The position numbers and the translations under genes are program-made. From positions 62,001-126,000 of the forward strand of contig JAILLE010000038.1 of the NCBI GenBank assembly GCA_024693285.1: DNA of 64,000 nucleotides. Reading direction: 5' to 3'. Origin of the DNA: Bacteroidales bacterium (GTDB lineage Bacteria > Bacteroidota > Bacteroidia > Bacteroidales > UBA932). The notes beneath the pieces were generated by a model. It did no database searches and was not told the origin of the DNA. It was given only the letters and a program-made list of their open reading frames with translations. This document shows, piece after piece, positions 7,853 through 15,618 of the stretch; the first letter of the stretch is position 1, and the number at the start of each line of letters is the position of its first letter.

Positions 7853-9447
7853 CTTTCCTCGTTCAATCCTAGTACTTCCGAATATACCCACTGGGTGTAT
7901 ACGCTCTCCCTAAGGGTCTCGCCCCAAGCCACGGGGTACATTCCCTTCCATCTTTCCCTCATGAAAGATTTTAGGTCTTCCCTGGCTTTTGAGGCACAAC
8001 CGGTGGCTTTCGCCAAGCGACCAGCGGCCCTGCAGGCGCACAGCTCACCCTGGCATGGTCCCATACCGACACGAGTCCTTCGGCGGAGGTCGACCAGATT
8101 CCCGACCTCAAGATTCTCAATAGCGGCATCTACCTCAGCCACAGTTACTTCCTCACACTCGCACACGACTCCGCTATTGTCTTCGTCAAAATCCAGCTTA
8201 GCGGCACTGGATCCGATTCTGCCTATAGATGCCTTCTGCGCCAGAGTCGGGAATTCGAATATCTTCTTTGCGATCTGCTCTATTCCGCCCCCCTCGGATC
8301 CGGGAAGAGGCTCACGAGCGGTCACGCACTTGACAACCACACCAAGCTTGCGGCAAACCGCATCGGTAGCGATTTCGGCCATAAGCCTGTAAGTCATCAG
8401 CTTGCCGCCAGTGATTGTTATGAATCCCTTTATTCCGTCCCGTACCTCGTGATCCAGACAGACAATGCCTCGACTGATGTTCCTGCCTGAAGGATCATTG
8501 TCAGCGGAAACCAGCGGGCGGACTCCAGCATATCCCCTTAAAATCCTGGTGTGCATCAGACTGGGAGCCAGTTTCGCTCCTTCAGTCAAGAGAAGATCGA
8601 CCTCGTCGGGAGTAACACGGACATCGTCACACTCCTCGTAAGGCACTCTGGTTGAAGTGGTTCCGATGATGCAAACAGTGTCGCCAGGAACGAGGATATC
8701 CGCGTTGGCCGGTTTGCGGCAGCGGTTGATCACCATTCCGTTAACCCTATGTGCGAAAATCAGCAGAGCACCCTTGGCCGGGAACATGCCCACGTTTACT
8801 CCAGCCAGCGAGGCGATATGATGTCCCCAGATTCCAGCGGCATTGACGACTATCTTGGCGTAATAATCAGACTCCTGGCCAGTCATGTGATCCAGGACTC
8901 GAACTCCCTTAACCGTATCTCCAGTAATATGGAAACTGATGACCTCGGAACGTACCAGGATCTTGGCTCCGTGAAGCTTCGCGTCGACCATATTGGCGGC
9001 GCAGAGCCTGAATGGATCCACACAACCGTCAGGGACTCTTACCGCCCCGATAATGTCAGGATTTACAGAAGGTTCCAGACGCAGGGCTTCCTTAGGGTCT
9101 ATGACCTCGGCTTTGATTCCGGCCGACAGACAAGACTTGACAAAAGTCTCTTGATAACCAAGATCGTCTTCCGGCAGGGTAATAAAAAGTCCTGAAGTGT
9201 CGTCCACGCAATGGCGGGCCACTTTCTTCAGGATCATGTTCTCACTTATACACTCAGAGGCTGATTCTTTGTCCGTCACCGCATAACGCGCTCCACTATG
9301 AAGCAGTCCGTGATTACGGCCGGTCGCTCCGGTGGCGATGTCATCCCGCTCGATTAGAAGGACACTCAAGCCCCTCAGGGCACAATCTCTAGCGGTTCCG
9401 GCCCCTGTGATTCCTCCTCCGACTATGATGACATCGAACTCTTCCAT
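7849..9447 (-). CDS. glpA: Anaerobic glycerol-3-phosphate dehydrogenase subunit A
   Basis: 532 residues. The N-terminal Rossmann motif is VIIVGGGITGAGTARDC. The dehydrogenase body follows, and then a BFD-like [2Fe-2S] domain with cysteines in VCECEEVTVAEV and GPCQGELCACRAAG (about residues 425-480). It is the catalytic subunit, oxidising glycerol 3-phosphate. Its ATG shares one base with the stop of the preceding lipoprotein gene (TGATG), so translation is probably coupled. Operation of GlpABC needs menaquinone, which is of interest because the ubiE copy at 4575-4971 is broken. Confidence 0.94.
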   Translation of the reverse strand: MEEFDVIIVGGGITGAGTARDCALRGLSVLLIERDDIATGATGRNHGLLHSGARYAVTDKESASECISENMILKKVARHCVDDTSGLFITLPEDDLGYQETFVKSCLSAGIKAEVIDPKEALRLEPSVNPDIIGAVRVPDGCVDPFRLCAANMVDAKLHGAKILVRSEVISFHITGDTVKGVRVLDHMTGQESDYYAKIVVNAAGIWGHHIASLAGVNVGMFPAKGALLIFAHRVNGMVINRCRKPANADILVPGDTVCIIGTTSTRVPYEECDDVRVTPDEVDLLLTEGAKLAPSLMHTRILRGYAGVRPLVSADNDPSGRNISRGIVCLDHEVRDGIKGFITITGGKLMTYRLMAEIATDAVCRKLGVVVKCVTAREPLPGSEGGGIEQIAKKIFEFPTLAQKASIGRIGSSAAKLDFDEDNSGVVCECEEVTVAEVDAAIENLEVGNLVDLRRRTRVGMGPCQGELCACRAAGRLAKATGCASKAREDLKSFMRERWKGMYPVAWGETLRESVYTQWVYSEVLGLNEER

Positions 9448-10397
9448 CAGCGGCCAGTATATTCTTTAATCTTCTTCCTAAGGTCTTTTGAAATGCTGAT
9501 TGGCATGTCTTTGTCGGACCTGTCGAGCCACTCCAACGCCAGATCAGGAAGACCGCTCATGAAGCAGCCGAGGGCGATATCGTAAGCCGCGCAGGAGCGC
9601 TTCTCGGCACTCTTGTTGTTCACGAGGGTCATCCACTCTTTTATCGCCTCATCCCAATGGAAAGTGTACGCTTTTTCCGCTCCCTTGTTCCAAGCGGACT
9701 CGGCTCCATCATAATAAATCACCTGGAAATAATCCTGCTTCCAGCCGGACAGAAAAGTGTTGGCAGCCAGTACGCCAGCCTTGTAACCAATCGCCGGCAG
9801 GCTGGTCATGACCTCCTTCCTCGTCGGAGCGCCCAAACTGTAGACATCCGTGGAAAGGCTCTTGTCACCGTTGAAAGCCAGGACCTGATCCTGCTTGTTC
9901 ATCGAATCATAGACATAAACCTTCGTGAGGAAATGGGAAGTCACATTCGTGACGTATGAGGAGTCAGGGCTCACCCTTCTCCCAGCCACTTTCAGGGTCT
10001 TACCCAACACAGGCTCTCCAATCGTAGGAATATCGAACAAGAATACGACATCCTTCCCGGACTCTAGAACCAACTTGATAAGGCTGTCTTTAACGGAATA
10101 ATCGGCACCGTCAATAGCGGGCATCTTGAATAACCCGATCTCTTGCTGACCACCGAAATAATCCTCTTCAAGACGGCTAGCGAAACCATCAGCTATAGCC
10201 TCATTGAACTCATTCACAGCAGTTTCCTTCCCAGTCAGATAGACTACACCCATGCTTTTCCCCATGAGGTTCAGACCCGATTTCGAGGCTGTCCTCATCT
10301 CAGGCCTGATCACAAAAGCCTGCGGAGCGCAAGACACAAGCACCAGCAATACCGGCGCGAGTGTCGCTAATCTTCTTAAAAATGAAGTCTTTTCCAT
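9447..10397 (-). CDS. Bacteroidota lipoprotein of unknown function (DUF6340-like)
   Basis: 316 residues from the ATG at 10397. This start is preferred because it gives a proper lipoprotein signal (FLRRLATLAPVLLVLVSC). The mature part contains an alpha/beta-looking region (VVFLFDIPTIGEPVL) and a helical C-terminus reminiscent of a TPR repeat (AAYDIALGCFMSGLPDLALEWLDRS). It resembles DUF6340 lipoproteins of this phylum, but this assignment is from memory of the general layout and is not firm. It lies seven bases after rimO and overlaps glpA by one base, so it belongs to the same transcript. No function can be given. Confidence 0.65.
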   Translation of the reverse strand: MEKTSFLRRLATLAPVLLVLVSCAPQAFVIRPEMRTASKSGLNLMGKSMGVVYLTGKETAVNEFNEAIADGFASRLEEDYFGGQQEIGLFKMPAIDGADYSVKDSLIKLVLESGKDVVFLFDIPTIGEPVLGKTLKVAGRRVSPDSSYVTNVTSHFLTKVYVYDSMNKQDQVLAFNGDKSLSTDVYSLGAPTRKEVMTSLPAIGYKAGVLAANTFLSGWKQDYFQVIYYDGAESAWNKGAEKAYTFHWDEAIKEWMTLVNNKSAEKRSCAAYDIALGCFMSGLPDLALEWLDRSDKDMPISISKDLRKKIKEYTGR

Positions 10398-10404
10398 AAT
10401 ATGT

Positions 10405-11715
10405 TTATCTTTTGACCGGCTCGGCGACGAGATCATACTCGTCGGCGCCTGTGATCTTCACATCAATAAACTTGCCGAGAAGCTCAGTCGCGGGAATATT
10501 TCCGAATAAATCCGGCTCATATCGCACAATAATCTCCCCATCGACATCCGGACTCTCTAGCTGACTGCGGCAAATCAGCACACCGTCGGCATAGTCATCC
10601 ACGAGCACACGTTCTAAGGTTCCGACTCGTGATTGATTGAAAGTCAGGGAGATATCCTTTTGAACCTCCATTAGCTCGGCGAGTCTCGCCTGCTTTTCCC
10701 GGCGCGGAATCCTGTCACGGTAATTTGCCGCCCCATAAGTGCCTTCCTCTTCTGAATACGCGAAGGCCCCGAGCCTTTCGAAACGGGCTTCCCGGATAAA
10801 GTCCAGGAGCTCAGCGAAGTCCTTCTTGCCCTCACCAGGATGGCCGACAATCATGGTTGTCCTGAGCGCCACCCCGGGAATTCTCTCTCTGAGCTTGCGC
10901 ACCAACTCCCTTGTCCAGGCACCGTCGACCTGGCGGCGCATCATACCCAGAACCTTATCGGAGATGTGCTGGAGCGGGATATCGAGGTATTTGCAAACCT
11001 TGGGGTTGGAAGCCATCTCGTCGAGCACATCCTCAGGGAAATCGGCGGGATAGGAATAGTGGATACGAATCCATTCTATCCCCTCCACGGCGGAGAGCCT
11101 GCGAATCAGCTCGGCCAATTTGCGTTCCTTGTAAAGATCAAGTCCGTAGAAAGTTGTGTCTTGAGCGATCAGGATCAATTCCTTAACCCCGCTTGCTGCC
11201 AGGGCCTCAGCTTCCTCGACAAGGTCCTCCATCGGGACCGACTTATGCGGGCCCCTTATAAAAGGAATCGCACAATAGGCGCAGCGCCTGTCGCAACCTT
11301 CAGAGATCTTCAGGTATGAATATGCCTTAGAATCTGTCCTGAAACGGACGTTTCCGGCCTCAGGATGGCCTCCAAGAGCTTTTACCAGTGGTTCCTGGTC
11401 CCTGGCTCCGAACCATCCGTCAACCTCAGGAATAAGGTCAGGCAGCTGGGCCATGTATCTCTGGGATAGACAGCCGAACACGATGAGTTTCCCGACCTCT
11501 CCGGCTTTCTTCCTATTTGCGGCTTCGAGGACAGCCTGTATGGACTCCTCTTTGGCGTCGCCTATGAATCCGCAGGTGTTCACAAGCAGGACATCCACCG
11601 GTTCCGGACGGCTCTCCGGAATCAGGTTATACACACCATCAAGACGGGCGAGCAAACGTTCCGTGTCAACGGTGTTCTTAGAACATCCTAAAGTAATGAC
11701 CTGCAGTGATTTCAC
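10405..11715 (-). CDS. rimO: Ribosomal protein S12 methylthiotransferase
   Basis: 436 residues. An N-terminal UPF0004 domain (VITLGCSKNTVDTERLLARL) is followed by the radical-SAM cluster CDRRCAYC at about residues 144-151 and a C-terminal TRAM domain. RimO adds a methylthio group to a conserved aspartate of ribosomal protein S12. The phrase SKNTVDTE and the overall length fit RimO rather than MiaB. The start is a GTG whose first base is the last base of the preceding TAG (TAGTG), an arrangement that suggests translational coupling to the DUF5606 gene. Confidence 0.93.
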   Translation of the reverse strand: MKSLQVITLGCSKNTVDTERLLARLDGVYNLIPESRPEPVDVLLVNTCGFIGDAKEESIQAVLEAANRKKAGEVGKLIVFGCLSQRYMAQLPDLIPEVDGWFGARDQEPLVKALGGHPEAGNVRFRTDSKAYSYLKISEGCDRRCAYCAIPFIRGPHKSVPMEDLVEEAEALAASGVKELILIAQDTTFYGLDLYKERKLAELIRRLSAVEGIEWIRIHYSYPADFPEDVLDEMASNPKVCKYLDIPLQHISDKVLGMMRRQVDGAWTRELVRKLRERIPGVALRTTMIVGHPGEGKKDFAELLDFIREARFERLGAFAYSEEEGTYGAANYRDRIPRREKQARLAELMEVQKDISLTFNQSRVGTLERVLVDDYADGVLICRSQLESPDVDGEIIVRYEPDLFGNIPATELLGKFIDVKITGADEYDLVAEPVKR

Positions 11716-12146
11716 TATTCCTCAGCGGGTTTCTCCTCCTCTTCCTCGTCAGGGTTGACGAAGTCGAAAGAGGCGTAGTTCTTGATCTCATTATACCACT
11801 CGACTACCTTCTTCATGTGCGAGACATAAAAGCGGTTTTCGTCATAGTTCGGAAGGGCCTTCTCAAAGAGGGCTTTCAGCTCGGCGGCATCTGCTTTGGG
11901 TGAAGGAGCCGGGGCATCACCAAGGACTTCCTTCATCTTAAGCAACACTTCCTGTAACTTAACCTCTTCCTCTGTGGTATAAATAGATATATCAGCGAGA
12001 GTGGTGATACGATTGCTCGCCCCAGCCACTGTCCTTTTCTTGTCAGAGAGTGACTCAACTATAGCGCCACCACGCGCCTGAGCCAGGTAGAGGAATAATC
12101 CGTGCTGGCCCGAGATTGAGAGAATTTTTGTAAGATCTGTTTTCAT
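11715..12146 (-). CDS. DUF5606 family protein
   Basis: 143 residues. The N-terminal half has the conserved DUF5606 phrases ILSISGQHGLFLYLAQARGGAIVE and ITTLADISIYT (a small beta-rich domain). It is followed by a helical region and a very acidic tail (DEEEEEKPAEE). The family is common in Bacteroidota and has no assigned function. It lies between coaE (30-base gap) and rimO (1-base overlap) in the long minus-strand operon. Confidence 0.85.
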   Translation of the reverse strand: MKTDLTKILSISGQHGLFLYLAQARGGAIVESLSDKKRTVAGASNRITTLADISIYTTEEEVKLQEVLLKMKEVLGDAPAPSPKADAAELKALFEKALPNYDENRFYVSHMKKVVEWYNEIKNYASFDFVNPDEEEEEKPAEE

Positions 12147-12176
12147 ATCCGTTAAATTTAATAATTATTCTTGTGA

Positions 12177-12803
12177 TTATCGCGACCAGAGGCTTCCGAA
12201 TATCTTTTCGACCTCTGATTCAAGTTCCTCGATTGAACTGTCGTTATGCAGTATAGCGTCTACTTTTGAGATGTCGAATCGCTGTGCGCCCATCCTCTTG
12301 ATGATGTCAGCAGGCTCGGCACTGTCTCGTTCGCATGCCCTGCGTAGACGAGTCTGGAGAGGAGCGTCAACAAGGACCACCTTGTCGACATATTCCAGGA
12401 ATTCTGGCTTCTCCAGAATAATCGCGGACTCGAGGACGCAGAACGGTTTGTTTCCAAAGAAAACATCTCCCGGCTCAACTTCCTCCATGAGGGCAGACTT
12501 TGATGCCTCCCAGCGCCGGAAATCCCTCAATACGGCTGGATGGACGATTGATTCGAGAATCCGGAGATGTTCCGGAGAAGAGAACACGATTGACGCGAGT
12601 TTGCGGAAATCAGGTGATCCGTCGGGAAGGCGCACTCCCCTTCCGAAAGCCTCCTCAATAGCGTCAAGGAGAGAATCATCATCCCGGTAAAGCCTCTTGG
12701 CGGCGGAATCCGAATCATACACGGGAATCCCTCTTGCCGACAATATCGAGCAAACGGTTGACTTTCCGCTACCGATTCCACCTGTGACAGCAACCGTCCT
12801 CAT
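12177..12803 (-). CDS. coaE: Dephospho-CoA kinase
   Basis: 208 residues from the ATG at 12803. The P-loop GGIGSGKSTV begins at residue 7, and VYDSDSAAKRLY gives the conserved aspartate of the substrate site. VVLVDAPLQTRLRRACERD is the lid-side motif of the family. It catalyses the last step of CoA synthesis, phosphorylating dephospho-CoA on the 3' hydroxyl. The chosen ATG overlaps the stop of the YbbR-like gene in an ATGA arrangement and brings the P-loop to its usual place; an upstream in-frame start would add seven residues of no known role. Confidence 0.93.
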   Translation of the reverse strand: MRTVAVTGGIGSGKSTVCSILSARGIPVYDSDSAAKRLYRDDDSLLDAIEEAFGRGVRLPDGSPDFRKLASIVFSSPEHLRILESIVHPAVLRDFRRWEASKSALMEEVEPGDVFFGNKPFCVLESAIILEKPEFLEYVDKVVLVDAPLQTRLRRACERDSAEPADIIKRMGAQRFDISKVDAILHNDSSIEELESEVEKIFGSLWSR

Positions 12804-13762
12804 CGCACACTCTCCTCGACACAATCGAACACCTCCGGTTCGATTGAATACTCGATCACACCGTCAGGCATCTTGGAATGGTTGGCCATGCAGCGGCCAC
12901 CTATAGATTTCTGGAAGTCGTTGTAATCGATATTGAAACTGACCACGTCAGAAGGATCGTGAGTCAATGGGAAAACACATTTGTAGACCACCCTGGCAGT
13001 TGACGGGTACACCGACAGCTTCATTCCGGCAGGGACGTTCCTGGGGGTCACGGCGACCTCCGTGGAGATCTCCACATAGCGGGTCACCTCCAAGGAATAA
13101 CCGACCTCCTGCTCAGACATCCTTATACCTTGCACAGGTTCAAGTTTCACTGAACCATGGGCACTCGACCTCACGTTAGACAGTTCGATCGCCTTCGTAT
13201 AAACCATGTTGATATTCTCAAGATGGTAGGGCTCGCCATAGACAAGGACCGAGTCCGGTTTGAGTTTGATCGGGCTGAGAGCCGTGAACTGTGGTTTGAA
13301 AGAAATAATCGTCACAGCGTGGACCGGCACCTTCTTGTGATTCTCTACCGGGAACCTGAATTGGACAGACTCTGAAAGGAAGGACTCCAATTGGACACCT
13401 TCACCGAAAATGTCTGATACATAATTACTTAACTCGGCAGCGGAGATGTAGAACATATCCTTCTCCGCATGGTGCATGTCCTTTGAGTTGAAGGAAACGT
13501 GGATAGCGTCTTTCTTGGCTTTGTGACGGCCTTTTAGGATCGAGAACCCCGAGGTGCGGCACCTGGCCGCTATCGTGCTGGAGTTGGCCGAGACATTCGA
13601 ATGGCCCGCGATATCGCACTCCGCGACAACCGGGACAGACAAAGTCTCAGAATACTTAAGGGAAAGATTATGTATTAGCCAAATACCAAACGCCAGCATA
13701 AGGGACATCAAAAATACCGCGATGTCCCTTCCCGGCAGTTTTTTCAGCTTTTCTTTCCGCAT
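12800..13762 (-). CDS. YbbR-like domain protein
   Basis: About 320 residues from the ATG at 13762, four bases after the yajC stop. A short basic N-terminus is followed by one membrane segment (IAVFLMSLMLAFGIWLIHNL). The extracytoplasmic body resembles tandem YbbR domains (for example SVPVVAECDIAG and the late VAVTPRNVPAGMKLSVYP). In Firmicutes the related CdaR regulates the diadenylate cyclase CdaA; in Bacteroidota the gene is commonly found by coaE and yajC, as here, and its function is unproven. The family call rests on domain layout and gene order rather than strong motifs. Confidence 0.75.
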   Translation of the reverse strand: MRKEKLKKLPGRDIAVFLMSLMLAFGIWLIHNLSLKYSETLSVPVVAECDIAGHSNVSANSSTIAARCRTSGFSILKGRHKAKKDAIHVSFNSKDMHHAEKDMFYISAAELSNYVSDIFGEGVQLESFLSESVQFRFPVENHKKVPVHAVTIISFKPQFTALSPIKLKPDSVLVYGEPYHLENINMVYTKAIELSNVRSSAHGSVKLEPVQGIRMSEQEVGYSLEVTRYVEISTEVAVTPRNVPAGMKLSVYPSTARVVYKCVFPLTHDPSDVVSFNIDYNDFQKSIGGRCMANHSKMPDGVIEYSIEPEVFDCVEESVR

Positions 13763-13766
13763 CAGC

Positions 13767-14102
13767 TTACGCCTTAGGCGTGTCCTCCGTGAAGTCCCTG
13801 ACGATGGAGTTCTTGTCAACGCGGAGCTTCACATCCCCGTCGACCTTGATGAGTACGGAGCGATCTTTGATCTCGTCGACAGTGCCGTAGATACCACCGG
13901 CGGTGACCACCTTGTCACCCTTCTTGAGCTCATTGCGGAACTTCTCCAATTCCTTCTGTTGTTTGCGCTGTGGCCTGATCATAAAAGCCCACATGACAAC
14001 AAACATCAGGATGATCATAATCCAGAACGTTCCACCAGCTCCAGTGGGAGCCTGGGCGCCACCGGCCTGGGCCTGCAGCAAAGTGATTGTAAGAATATTC
14101 AT
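13767..14102 (-). CDS. yajC: Preprotein translocase subunit YajC
   Basis: 111 residues from the ATG at 14102. After a short N-terminus there is a single transmembrane segment (WIMIILMFVVMWAFMIRPQR) with the signature FMIRPQRKQQKE, then a small cytoplasmic domain with GDKVVTAGGIYGTV. YajC associates with SecDF and the Sec channel. A TTG three codons earlier is in frame but less likely. It follows nusB in the operon. Confidence 0.93.
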   Translation of the reverse strand: MNILTITLLQAQAGGAQAPTGAGGTFWIMIILMFVVMWAFMIRPQRKQQKELEKFRNELKKGDKVVTAGGIYGTVDEIKDRSVLIKVDGDVKLRVDKNSIVRDFTEDTPKA

Positions 14103-14129
14103 TTTCAACAAAAATTAATGTCCGCTAAT

Positions 14130-15086
14130 TTAAACAAAATCCCCGGTCTTCACAATCTCTCCCTCATCAATAAGCTTCTTCGCCAGACGGTCGAGCAGTC
14201 CGTTGACAAACGAACGGCTCTTGGGCGTGCTGTAGTATTTGGAGATCTCGACATATTCATTGATCGTGACCCTCAAAGGCAGGTCAGGAAAAGCCTTGGC
14301 CTCGGCGAGCCCCATGACAATCAAGACCGTGTCCGTTGTGAACAGACGATCTTCCTGCCACTGGTCGGTGCTGGAGGCCACCAGAGGGAAAAACTTGTCG
14401 TAGCAAGTGTACGATGTCCTGAGGAGCTTGGTGACAAAGGTTTTGTCGCTTTCTGCCGGTCTCGGGACGATCATTTCGCTGCGGTAAAGGGGCGGAAATT
14501 CCCACCTGAGGCCTTTGGAAAGGGACTTCATAGTGTCGCAGCATACGGTCAGGGAATATGCCAAATCATCGTTCCACCAGATCGACAGATCCTCCAGGAT
14601 GTCAGCCAGCGCCTCGGAATCAACGAATTCCTCCTCGAACACCCTCGTGAACAATGCGGCGTCATTCTTGATCGAATGGACGGGATCAGCCATGTAATCC
14701 ATGAAGTAATCCTTCTGGGTCATCGAGTCATAGGTGTCACGGATGAAAGCGTCAAAAGGCTCCCATGATAGTTTTCTTTTGGCCAGGAGTTTGGTCAAAT
14801 CCGGATCGTTTTCGAGCAATGGCGCGATAGCGTTCTGGACGAACTTCATATTCGGATTCTTCTCCTCCTCAGTTGGATTGAACTTCCCGCGGGCATCCTC
14901 TATCCTCCTCGCCGCCTCCTTAGTGACATAAGGGATAATCGACAACATGAACAAGTAGAGAGACCTGGTGGCCTCGCATGAAGTCTCAAGTTGTGATTCG
15001 GCTTCGGCAAGGGTCATTGACGGGTTCTCAGCATAGCTGAACATCACTTTGAATGCTTTAATCCGCAGGATTCTTCTATTTAGCAT
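14130..15086 (-). CDS. nusB: Transcription antitermination factor NusB (long Bacteroidota form)
   Basis: 318 residues from the ATG at 15086, about twice the length of E. coli NusB, as is usual in this phylum. The N-terminus (MLNRRILRIKAFKVMFSY) and the C-terminal helix region (RVTINEYVEISKYYSTPKS, FVNGLLDRL) match NusB; the family's RNA-binding helices lie in the C-terminal third. It probably supports antitermination at rRNA operons with NusE. It is the first gene of the minus-strand run that continues through yajC to glpC, and a TAnnTTTG element lies 22 bases upstream. Confidence 0.9.
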   Translation of the reverse strand: MLNRRILRIKAFKVMFSYAENPSMTLAEAESQLETSCEATRSLYLFMLSIIPYVTKEAARRIEDARGKFNPTEEEKNPNMKFVQNAIAPLLENDPDLTKLLAKRKLSWEPFDAFIRDTYDSMTQKDYFMDYMADPVHSIKNDAALFTRVFEEEFVDSEALADILEDLSIWWNDDLAYSLTVCCDTMKSLSKGLRWEFPPLYRSEMIVPRPAESDKTFVTKLLRTSYTCYDKFFPLVASSTDQWQEDRLFTTDTVLIVMGLAEAKAFPDLPLRVTINEYVEISKYYSTPKSRSFVNGLLDRLAKKLIDEGEIVKTGDFV

Positions 15087-15107
15087 GATAAACGCGATAT
15101 TTTTATG

Positions 15108-15115
15108 CAAATATA
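15108..15115 (-). promoter_or_regulatory. Predicted -7 element for the nusB-yajC-coaE-rimO-glpABC run
   Basis: The minus strand reads TATATTTG, 22 bases upstream of the nusB ATG. It lies back to back with the element at 15138-15145 for the gene on the other strand, making a compact divergent promoter region of about 80 bases. Confidence 0.5.
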
Positions 15116-15137
15116 ACACACAATTTGAGATTTTTCT

Positions 15138-15145
15138 TACATTTG
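15138..15145 (+). promoter_or_regulatory. Predicted -7 element for the DUF3276 gene
   Basis: TACATTTG, a full match to TAnnTTTG, 24 bases upstream of the ATG at 15170. It supports that ATG over the TTG at 15125, which lies upstream of the promoter. Confidence 0.5.
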
Positions 15146-15169
15146 TATGATTACAAACTTATATCGCCG

Positions 15170-15571
15170 ATGTATAAAGACGAAAACGAGCGGTCCTTCT
15201 ATCCCGACCGCAACTCTGACGACGTGTGGTCGAAACCCGTCCGCGCAGGAAAACGAACTTATTTTTTTGATGTAAAGACGACAAAAGGTAACAACGATTA
15301 CTATCTGACCATCACAGAAAGCAAGAGAAGGCAAGAAGCTGACGGCAGCTTTTCCTTCGACAAACACAAGATTTTCCTCTACAAAGAGGATTTCGACAAG
15401 TTCCGGGAAGGTCTTGAGGAGGTCATCGCCTACATGAAAAGCAATCTCTTGAAGGACGTACCCGAGCACAACTATGAGACCTGGCGAGCCTCGGAGGCTC
15501 AAAAGGATGAAGGATCCGCCCCCTCCCCAGGCGAGACTTCTTTCACAGATGTGGATTTCGAGGAGCTATAG
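15170..15571 (+). CDS. DUF3276 / PUR-alpha-like nucleic-acid-binding protein
   Basis: 133 residues. The phrase RSFYPDRNSDDVWSKPVRAGKRTYFFDVK and the later FDKHKIFLYKEDFDKF are typical of the Bacteroidota DUF3276 family, which shares the fold of the eukaryotic PUR domain that binds single-stranded nucleic acid. The tail is acidic and low in complexity (ending DVDFEEL). The start is set by the predicted promoter at 15138-15145. It is transcribed away from nusB; its role in the cell is not known. Confidence 0.88.
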   Translation: MYKDENERSFYPDRNSDDVWSKPVRAGKRTYFFDVKTTKGNNDYYLTITESKRRQEADGSFSFDKHKIFLYKEDFDKFREGLEEVIAYMKSNLLKDVPEHNYETWRASEAQKDEGSAPSPGETSFTDVDFEEL

Positions 15572-15618
15572 TGAAACAATTTATTTATGCGACACATAAT
15601 TAAACATTCCAAAAAACA

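Noticed and set aside
13554..14768. A 404-codon plus-strand open frame across ybbR-like, yajC and nusB
   Set aside because: It spans three recognised minus-strand genes and has no similarity to known proteins. Its length is due to base composition.
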